64,000 bases of DNA, taken from assembly GCA_964455525.1 (NCBI GenBank), contig CAYVWR010000001.1:1116001-1180000 (forward strand), written 5' to 3'. Shown one piece after another: positions 46,980 to 53,296 of the stretch. The notes beneath the pieces are model-generated. The model saw nothing but the letters and a program-made list of their open reading frames with translations. It did no database searches and was not told where the DNA came from. The stretch comes from JAFDZV01 sp964455525 (GTDB lineage Bacteria; Bacteroidota; Ignavibacteria; OLB7). The stretch's first letter is position 1. Each line of letters starts with the position of its first letter. The translations under genes and the position numbers were made by a program.

Positions 46980-47468
46980 ATGGCAGAACAACCGAACGTC
47001 ACGATCTATACCGATGGCGCCTGCTCCGGCAACCCTGGCCCCGGAGGATATGGCGCCGTGCTTCTATACGGCGACAAACGACTGGAGCTTTCCGGTGGCT
47101 TTAAAGGCACAACAAACAACCGCATGGAGCTGCTGGCGGTGATCGTCGCGCTGGAACGGCTGAGCCGCCCCTGCGTGGTCACGGTCTACAGCGACTCGCA
47201 ATATGTGGTCGACTCCGTCTCCAAGCGATGGGTCTACTCCTGGCAGAAGAAGGGATGGCGCAAATCCGATAACAAACCTGCCTTGAACGTCGATCTCTGG
47301 CAGCGGCTTCTGGCGCAACTGGAGAAGCACCGTGTGGAGTTCCGCTGGGTGCGCGGGCACAACAACGTTGTAGAGAACGAGCGGTGCGATCGTCTCGCCG
47401 TGGAGGCATCGCAGAGCCGGGAACTGGCAGTGGACGAAGGATTCCGGCCAGTGCCTGGCATGGCGTAG
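46980..47468 (+). CDS. rnhA: ribonuclease HI
   Basis: A 162-residue RNase HI, which cleaves the RNA strand of RNA-DNA hybrids. The four acidic catalytic residues are in YTDGACSGNPGPGGYG (Asp), NNRMELLAV (Glu), VYSDSQYVVDSV (Asp) and NERCDRLAV (Asp), and the catalytic-loop His in RGHNNVVENE. The length matches the family (about 155). The ATG at 46980 begins MAEQPNVTIYTDG; no Shine-Dalgarno sequence precedes it, consistent with the promoter lying against the start codon. Confidence 0.96.
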   Translation: MAEQPNVTIYTDGACSGNPGPGGYGAVLLYGDKRLELSGGFKGTTNNRMELLAVIVALERLSRPCVVTVYSDSQYVVDSVSKRWVYSWQKKGWRKSDNKPALNVDLWQRLLAQLEKHRVEFRWVRGHNNVVENERCDRLAVEASQSRELAVDEGFRPVPGMA

Positions 47469-47533
47469 AAGGGAGCATTGTGGCAGCCGACGGCGTATGG
47501 CCCGCATCCAGAGCATAAACCAACGAGCACGCA

Positions 47534-48124
47534 GTGCCAGAAGAGACATCGTTACTCTCGCATCTTATAGCGATCGCTCACTGGTCGCCACTACACCTGT
47601 TGATCCCGCTGGCAATCATCCAGCGGATCGCAGAGCTGAGGCTTGCCAGGCGCAATGAACGGCTGGCACGTTCACAGGGAGCGATAGAGGTCGGCGCAAA
47701 CCATTATTCTGCCATTGTCGTGCTGCATACCCTCTGGTTTATCGGCATGATCGTAGAGATCGTGCTCCTGACCCGTGCGGTAAGCTCCTTCTGGCCTCTC
47801 TTTCTTCTGATCTTCCTCCTTGCAGCGGGGCTTCGCTACTGGGCGATCCGCTCGCTCGGGGTGCGGTGGAATACCAGAATCCTGGTTATCCCCGGCAGCC
47901 GGACCATCCGGCGCGGCCCGTATCGCCATATGAAACATCCGAACTATGTGGCGGTGATCCTGGAGCTTTTCTCCCTGCCGGCACTCTATGGGGCATATCT
48001 TACGGCTATCACCGCCTCGATACTGAATGGGGTGCTGCTCCGCATCAGGATAACGGCCGAGGAACAGGCATTGCAGAGATTGGGGAAAGGATATGAGATG
48101 GTAGGGAAAAGGGGGCGAAGCTGA
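47534..48124 (+). CDS. isoprenylcysteine-carboxylmethyltransferase-like membrane protein
   Basis: A 196-residue protein with four or five transmembrane segments (about 18-34, 58-78, 83-103, 140-165). The ICMT/YpbQ-type core is visible as LRYWAIRSLGVRWNTRILVI, then RRGPYRHMKHPNYVAVILEL and the C-terminal RITAEEQALQRLGKGYE, which binds SAM and the lipid substrate. Bacterial members are thought to methylate isoprenoid or polyketide-derived quinones and lipids. The GTG at 47534 was chosen as the start. It follows rnhA by 65 bp. Confidence 0.82.
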   Translation: MPEETSLLSHLIAIAHWSPLHLLIPLAIIQRIAELRLARRNERLARSQGAIEVGANHYSAIVVLHTLWFIGMIVEIVLLTRAVSSFWPLFLLIFLLAAGLRYWAIRSLGVRWNTRILVIPGSRTIRRGPYRHMKHPNYVAVILELFSLPALYGAYLTAITASILNGVLLRIRITAEEQALQRLGKGYEMVGKRGRS

Positions 48125-48160
48125 AAACGGATACCCGGAAGGATGCCTGGATAGAACGAT

Positions 48161-48229
48161 CCGTAGCCGACCGCCTGAGGCCCCCGAAAGGCAACTATCG
48201 CCATCAGGAACTGTGCCGACCGGCTACGG
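48161..48229. terminator. structured element between convergent genes
   Basis: CCGTAGCCG at 48161-48169 pairs perfectly with CGGCTACGG at 48221-48229, with GC-rich inner sequence. It lies between the methyltransferase-like gene and the MbnH-like gene and probably ends one or both transcripts. Confidence 0.45.
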
Positions 48230-48241
48230 CGATCACCTCTT

Positions 48242-49258
48242 CTACTCCCTGAACTTCGGGTTCGTGAGGAACTCCTCGTCGGTAAGCGACTTCAGAAAGG
48301 CCACCAGATCGGCCTTGTCCTGCTCGTCCAGCCTGAGGGGATGAATGATGGGATCGGCATTCGGGTGGGCCACCCCACCGGAAACATAATGCTCCACCAC
48401 CTCCTCCAGCGTAGCAAGGGAACCATCGTGCATATAGGGTGCCGTCACCGCAACATTGCGAAGCGAGGGAACCTTGAACTTGCCGATATCACGGGGATTC
48501 TCCGTTACCAGATACCGTCCCTGATCGGCATAATCGAGATACAGACCGTTGTTCTGGATGTTGTTGTTTGTGAAGTTGAAGCCGACATGGCAGTGAAAAC
48601 ATTCACCGCTTTCGCCCAGAAAAAGCTCCATGCCGCGCTTTTCCGACTCGTTCAGCGCCCCGTTCTCCCCTCGTTGATAACGATCGTAACGGCTGTTGCC
48701 GCTGACAAGGGTACGGATGAACGTGGCAAGCCCCTTGGTGATCCCCTCGGCCTTCGGCTCCATATCATACGCCTGCCGGAACAGCTCCACGTACTCCGCA
48801 TCATCCTTCAAGCGCACGGCAACATCCTCCAGCCGCATATCCATTTCAAGCGGGTTAAGGATAGGCACTATCGCCTGCTGCTCCAGCGTGGGCACACCGC
48901 CATCCCAGAAGAAGCTTGTGTTATACGCCATATTGACCAGCATCGGAGCGTTCCGGGTTCCGACCCGGCCATGCACTCCGATGCTGATCGTACGGGGATC
49001 GGCAAACGCATGCTCCTGAAGATGGCAGCTTCCGCAGGAAACCTCGTGGGTACTGGAAAGGCGCTTGTCGAAGAAAAGCTTCTTCCCCAGCGCGATCCGC
49101 TCGGGCGTGATCTTATTATCGGCCGGAACGGGGAGCTGCGGAAAACCGGCCGGAATCTTCACAGGTGAATCATCCGGTGGCGCATCCACGGTCCCCGAAC
49201 AGGCTGCGATAACAAGCCCAAGCGCCAGCGACAGAATGTAGCGATGCGATCCTTTCAT
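48242..49258 (-). CDS. di-haem cytochrome c peroxidase/MauG-family lipoprotein (MbnH-like)
   Basis: A 338-residue protein with a lipobox signal peptide (LALGLVIAACSG). Two c-type haem-binding motifs are present: CGSCH near residue 80 and CFHCH near 215. The family blocks LGKKLFFDKRLSSTHEVSCG, RNAPMLVNMAYNTSFFWDGG, LNPLEMDM and KVPSLRNVAVTAPYMHDGSL are intact. Members either reduce peroxide or, as in MauG and MbnH, oxidise Trp residues in a partner protein. The partner here is probably the MbnP-like protein encoded 7 bp upstream on the same strand. Periplasmic, lipid-anchored. Confidence 0.92.
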   Translation of the reverse strand: MKGSHRYILSLALGLVIAACSGTVDAPPDDSPVKIPAGFPQLPVPADNKITPERIALGKKLFFDKRLSSTHEVSCGSCHLQEHAFADPRTISIGVHGRVGTRNAPMLVNMAYNTSFFWDGGVPTLEQQAIVPILNPLEMDMRLEDVAVRLKDDAEYVELFRQAYDMEPKAEGITKGLATFIRTLVSGNSRYDRYQRGENGALNESEKRGMELFLGESGECFHCHVGFNFTNNNIQNNGLYLDYADQGRYLVTENPRDIGKFKVPSLRNVAVTAPYMHDGSLATLEEVVEHYVSGGVAHPNADPIIHPLRLDEQDKADLVAFLKSLTDEEFLTNPKFRE

Positions 49259-49265
49259 GGTACGG

Positions 49266-50102
49266 CTACGGCTTCAGCGTGATGAATCCGGAGTTGATGA
49301 CATTTCTCGACATGATATCGGCTGCGGTGCCGCCATGAGCCATGCGATCGGCCATCTCTCCGATCATGTTCGGGCTATGCTCTCCGATCGGGGTCACAAA
49401 GAGTTTATTCACATTCACCTCCAGCGTGCTCGATGAGGCCCCTCCCTTTGCAACGGTAAATGGCTCGTTGATACGTACCGGCATGATGCGCTTGTCGTCG
49501 CCGAGATGGTAGAAGAACGAGAGCCATTCCTTGTCGGACTGGGCACGCCCCTCGGCCTTGAGGAAGATATATCCGGCCTTCCATCCCCAGTACATATCGG
49601 CATCGACGTTGAGCGGGAACTCCATGGCCGAGGCATCGACATGGTTCAGCTCCTGCCCTGATGCATCGGTCAATGGCACGCCGACGGTGAGGTTAAGCCC
49701 CTTATAGTTACCTCGTGGAGCAAGCACTCGAATCGTCATCGATTCCGGCAGAGCATAGTCCACCAAAGCGATGTTGTAGGGGAGTGGCTTCTCCGCGTTG
49801 TCCACCATCTCCACAGCCACCGATTGCCCGGCAGTGTCCACCAGGTTGATCCCCTGGATATAATAAATGAGCTTGGAGATCTTGTAGGAGATGCCGGATT
49901 CGCTCGTCAGCATGGAATCGAGCGCAAATGGCGTTGCGCCCGCTACGGTCCTGATATTGAACGTCATCGGAACCCAGGCAGTGTCGGTATCGACGGGATC
50001 GGGCTGTGCCGGATTGTCATCGGCGCAGCCGGCAAGAAGCATCAGCCCAAGAAGTGGTGCGCTCAAAAGAGCGAGAGCCTGACGATAGTGGATTCTCTTC
50101 AT
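49266..50102 (-). CDS. MbnP-family lipoprotein
   Basis: A 278-residue protein with a lipobox (GLMLLAGCADD). It matches MbnP-family features: a first strand VPMTFNIRTVAGATPFALDS, then ISYKISKLIYYIQGINLVD, the LVDYALPE segment, and the diagnostic DMYWGWKAGYIFLKAEGR motif near residues 169-186, containing Trp172 and Trp174. In the methanobactin system the di-haem enzyme MbnH converts a Trp of MbnP to kynurenine to create a copper site. The adjacent di-haem gene makes the same chemistry plausible here. No methanobactin genes are nearby. The ATG at 50102 begins the signal peptide; the longer frame upstream is not used. Confidence 0.82.
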   Translation of the reverse strand: MKRIHYRQALALLSAPLLGLMLLAGCADDNPAQPDPVDTDTAWVPMTFNIRTVAGATPFALDSMLTSESGISYKISKLIYYIQGINLVDTAGQSVAVEMVDNAEKPLPYNIALVDYALPESMTIRVLAPRGNYKGLNLTVGVPLTDASGQELNHVDASAMEFPLNVDADMYWGWKAGYIFLKAEGRAQSDKEWLSFFYHLGDDKRIMPVRINEPFTVAKGGASSSTLEVNVNKLFVTPIGEHSPNMIGEMADRMAHGGTAADIMSRNVINSGFITLKP

Positions 50103-50371
50103 GATTAGGTTGTCTGTTTCGCAACACGATATGGTGGACCCAGGATCTGGAGTCGCTGGTCGCGAACGCTTGATGGTATGGTGATCGACCGGGTGTTGGA
50201 TGCGTGGAGACGAACAAGCCCGGCAGTGATATTGGATCGGGGTAACGATAAGATGCGAAAGGATCGGGATCAAACCAAGCGCCATTTCGGTAGCGGCCCA
50301 GTTTGGCGGCGGCTGCACATGTAACAGGGCGATCGCTCCTCCCTGCACCAAAGCCAGATGCGCATGCCGGA

Positions 50372-51058
50372 TCAGCCCCGACCGCTTCCGCATGAGCGAG
50401 CGACCCGGAAACCGAGATCATCGATTGCAAAGGTCGGATGACTGCGGCGGCGATTTGTGGCAAGGCAACCTCGCTCGGGATCAGCCCAGCCACCGCCACG
50501 AAACAGACGATACGAACCATAGACCTGTGGGTCGTATTGATCGGCACACCACTCCCAAACATTGCCAAGCATGTCGTAAAGCCCCCATGCATTCGGCTGC
50601 TTCCGGCCTACCTCGTGCATATGCCCGTGGGAATTTTTGCTATACCAGGCTATCTCGTCGAGCCTGCCATAGCGCGGGCCATCTGTCCCGGCTCGACATG
50701 CGTACTCCCACTCGGCTTCGGTGGGCAGGCGATACCCATTACGTTCGTGCAGCAGCGTGGTCCCATCGTCATAGATATCATAACAGCACTCAAGGCCGGC
50801 AGCCCTGGAGAGCATGTTGCAGAAATGAACGGCATCAATCCAGGAGACGCTCTCTACCGGGCATTGTGCGGCGATATATGACGAAGGCCACTCCCCGGTC
50901 ACCGCAGCATAGTGCGCCTGCGTGATAGGATAGCAGCCGATCGCAAAGCCATGCAGTTCGACATGCCATGTATTGCCTATTCTATCATCCCTCAATACGA
51001 TAGTTCCCGCAGGGAGATCTACCATCTGTAGGTCGATCGGTTCGGATACCTGTTTCAT
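50372..51058 (-). CDS. formylglycine-generating-enzyme (SUMF1/FGE) fold protein
   Basis: A 228-residue single-domain protein of the FGE-sulfatase superfamily: FAIGCYPITQAHYAAVTGEW, then YRLPTEAEWEYACRAG, the core GLYDMLGNVWEWCADQYD, FRGGGWADPERGCLATNRR and a final DDLGFRVARS. The paired active-site cysteines of true formylglycine-generating enzymes are not arranged as expected (only one Cys follows the RGGGW motif), and no sulfatase is nearby, so it is probably a non-catalytic or different-function family member. It lacks a signal peptide from the ATG at 51058, so it appears cytosolic; upstream in-frame starts exist. Confidence 0.8.
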   Translation of the reverse strand: MKQVSEPIDLQMVDLPAGTIVLRDDRIGNTWHVELHGFAIGCYPITQAHYAAVTGEWPSSYIAAQCPVESVSWIDAVHFCNMLSRAAGLECCYDIYDDGTTLLHERNGYRLPTEAEWEYACRAGTDGPRYGRLDEIAWYSKNSHGHMHEVGRKQPNAWGLYDMLGNVWEWCADQYDPQVYGSYRLFRGGGWADPERGCLATNRRRSHPTFAIDDLGFRVARSCGSGRG

Positions 51059-51257
51059 TTCCCTTGTAACGTCATACAGTTGCCAACGCCAACCACGCCT
51101 CCCCATCCCCCCCTCCGGCATCGTGAGGTGGCAACAACTACGGGGGCCTGGAGCGCACGCCGGATCAACGACAATACGGACGCGAACTGCCGCGAAGCCC
51201 ACACCGAGACACTACGGCCATGGCTCCTGATGGCAGACGCGATACACCCCGACTTTT

Positions 51258-51923
51258 TTATTTCTCCTTCCACTTGAACGTCCGAATCACGCCGACAACC
51301 TGGCCGAGCAGAGCCACATCGTCCCTGCCGGCCACCACATTGATCTTTTTGTAGTAGCGATTGGCCGAGATCAGATAACGGAGTTCCCCACTCCCCTGCA
51401 TCCTTCGCACCACCTGCTGAGCGCCCACCAACGCAAATACCAACCCGCCATCAGGAAGATCCGCTGCCTGCTGCACTATCACATAGTCCCCCTTGTAGAT
51501 GCCCTCGCCATCCATGGCATCGTCGTTGACGACTGCGGCAAAGCTGTTGGCGGTGGGGAACAACGCCGGATCGGGAGCGAGCGTCCCATGCGGGTTCATA
51601 AAGATGGAAAACGGGTTCGATGCATCGCCATCGCCCACGATGGGGATCTGCCTGCTTCCCCTGCCACCGGAGGCCACTGCCGGTGCATTCTCCGGCAGCG
51701 CGATGCCACGGGCGGTTCCACGCACACGAATGATATACCCCTTGCGTTCCAGCGCCACAAGCAGATCGTTTACACCGTTGGTCGATCGAATGCCAAAATG
51801 CGACCCGATCTCGGCGATGGTCGGAGGGGTGTTTCGCTGCTGAATGCAGGATCGGATAAACTCGTAGATCTCGTTCTGCCGGGGCGTCAGCGAGCCACGG
51901 ACACGGATGATATGGTCAGACAT
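51258..51923 (-). CDS. LexA-family repressor with lost protease residues
   Basis: A 221-residue protein aligned along the whole of LexA. The winged-helix DNA-binding domain is intact (LTPRQNEIYEFIRSCIQQR, PPTIAEIGSHFGIRS, the recognition region NGVNDLLVALERKG and GTARGIAL). In the peptidase domain the nucleophile Ser is Ala136 (NDDAMDGEGI against GMSMKDIGI), the general-base Lys is Arg173 (VVRRM against VKRL), and the Ala-Gly cleavage site reads Ala101-Ser102. It should bind DNA and dimerise but not self-cleave. The ATG at 51923 begins MSDHIIRVRG. A palindrome-rich sequence lies just upstream of its start. It is divergent from the HAD phosphatase. Confidence 0.85.
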   Translation of the reverse strand: MSDHIIRVRGSLTPRQNEIYEFIRSCIQQRNTPPTIAEIGSHFGIRSTNGVNDLLVALERKGYIIRVRGTARGIALPENAPAVASGGRGSRQIPIVGDGDASNPFSIFMNPHGTLAPDPALFPTANSFAAVVNDDAMDGEGIYKGDYVIVQQAADLPDGGLVFALVGAQQVVRRMQGSGELRYLISANRYYKKINVVAGRDDVALLGQVVGVIRTFKWKEK

Positions 51924-51944
51924 AACGGAAATATGGCACGCAAG

Positions 51945-51973
51945 TGTGCACAGTATGTACAAAATATGCATGC
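51945..51973. promoter_or_regulatory. candidate operator for the LexA-like repressor
   Basis: Three short palindromic cores, TGTGCACA (51945-51952), TGTACA (51956-51961) and ATGCAT (51966-51971), are spaced at about one DNA turn, 22 bp before the leftward repressor start and 86 bp before the rightward HAD gene. The position suits autoregulation; the sequence does not match the E. coli or B. subtilis SOS box. Confidence 0.35.
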
Positions 51974-52058
51974 GGGCCGAATGCCGCGCCTATACGGCAC
52001 AGGAGGAGAAACTGGCTATCTTACGCTTTGTAGCGTGGGGAACCTAAACGGAACAACG

Positions 52059-52796
52059 ATGATCAAAGCGGTGGTTTTCGATCTGGATAACACGCTTGTG
52101 GACTTCATGGCGATGAAACGGCAATCGGTTGATGCTGCCATCGCCGCAATGATCGACGCAGGTCTGAAGATGAATGTGAGCGATGTGAAGCAGCACATCG
52201 ACGCCATCTACAACGAGCAGGGAATCGAGTACCAGAAGGTCTTCGACGAGCTTCTAACGACGATACTTGGCAGGATCGACTACAAGATGCTCTCGGCCGG
52301 CATCGTTGCCTACCGTCGCGCACGCGAGGCCGCGCTCAGGCCATACCCGCATGTCTCGGCCACTCTGATGGAACTGGTGAAACACGGCGTGAAACTCGCT
52401 GTGGTCTCCGATGCCCCCACCCGCGAGGCATGGCTTCGCCTGTGCTCCATCAACTTCCACCATATCTTCGATTTTGTGGTCACATTCGATGACACCGGCA
52501 AGCACAAGCCAGATCCGGCACCGTTCCGCCTGGCCCTGGAAATGCTCAAGGTGGAGCCGCAGGAGGCGATCATGGTGGGGGATTGGGCCGATCGCGATAT
52601 GGTGGGAGCTGCGGCCATCGGCATGAAAACCGCGTTTGCACACTATGGCGATGCCTGGGGAAACCAGACCGTCACGGCCGATTATATCCTGAAGGACATC
52701 AAGGAACTCCTCAATATCGTGCTCGATCCTGAGGAACGCCTGGAGATTATCCGCCGCGAGGAGGATAGAGCAGCATTGGAAGGAGAACAGCTATGA
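52059..52796 (+). CDS. HAD-superfamily phosphatase
   Basis: A 245-residue haloacid-dehalogenase-like hydrolase (subfamily IA, with an inserted helical cap). Motif I with the nucleophile Asp is MIKAVVFDLDNTLVDF; motif II Ser is in LAVVSDAPT; motif III Lys is in GKHKPDPAPF; motif IV is MVGDWADRDMVGA. The substrate is unknown (small phosphorylated metabolite or nucleotide). The stop overlaps the acpS start (ATGA), so the two are translationally coupled. The frame upstream of 52059 is spurious and antisense to lexA. Confidence 0.9.
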   Translation: MIKAVVFDLDNTLVDFMAMKRQSVDAAIAAMIDAGLKMNVSDVKQHIDAIYNEQGIEYQKVFDELLTTILGRIDYKMLSAGIVAYRRAREAALRPYPHVSATLMELVKHGVKLAVVSDAPTREAWLRLCSINFHHIFDFVVTFDDTGKHKPDPAPFRLALEMLKVEPQEAIMVGDWADRDMVGAAAIGMKTAFAHYGDAWGNQTVTADYILKDIKELLNIVLDPEERLEIIRREEDRAALEGEQL

Positions 52797-53167
52797 TCGT
52801 TGGCATAGGAACGGACATTGCAGAGGTGGACCGGATTCGCCGAGCACTGGATCTCTACGGTGAACAGTTCGAGCGCAAGGTCTTCACCGAGGAGGAGATC
52901 GCATACTGCCAAAGAACGCCTCGTCGAGCCGCCGAGCGCTTTGCAGCCCGATTTGCCGCAAAGGAAGCATTCGCAAAGGCGCTCGGCACCGGCATTGCCC
53001 GTGGCGTCTACTGGCGCGATATCGGCGTTCGGAGAATGCCGGGAGGCCGCCCCTTTATCGAACTCCGTGGGCAGGCCGCCCTGCTCTGCGCCGGTATGCG
53101 CGCGCATCTTTCCCTGACCCATACCGAGACGTCAGCCATGGCAACGGTCATTCTGGAACGCGAATAA
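52793..53167 (+). CDS. acpS: holo-[acyl-carrier-protein] synthase
   Basis: A 124-residue AcpS-type phosphopantetheinyl transferase that adds the CoA-derived 4'-phosphopantetheine arm to acyl-carrier proteins. Family signatures are MIVGIGTDIAEVDRI (Mg-binding Asp), RFAARFAAKEAFAKALGTGI (the WxxKEA-equivalent with Lys-Glu) and LTHTETSAMATVIL. The length is usual. Its ATG overlaps the HAD gene stop. The nine-gene lipid-type cluster starts 129 bp downstream in the same direction; AcpS is a housekeeping gene, so inclusion in that cluster is uncertain. Confidence 0.95.
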   Translation: MIVGIGTDIAEVDRIRRALDLYGEQFERKVFTEEEIAYCQRTPRRAAERFAARFAAKEAFAKALGTGIARGVYWRDIGVRRMPGGRPFIELRGQAALLCAGMRAHLSLTHTETSAMATVILERE

Positions 53168-53296
53168 AGATCTCCGAAGGCGGCCGCAGCGGTTATATTC
53201 CTGGCAAGCTCAGGTCATACGTTATACAACGGCGGCTCCCTGGATGCGTTTCATGGAGCAGGTCCGGCACAATGCGCATATCAGCAGGCGGAGCAT

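Noticed and set aside
50372..51058. Active formylglycine-generating enzyme
   Set aside because: The fold motifs are present but the paired catalytic cysteines and a neighbouring sulfatase are absent, so only the fold is called.
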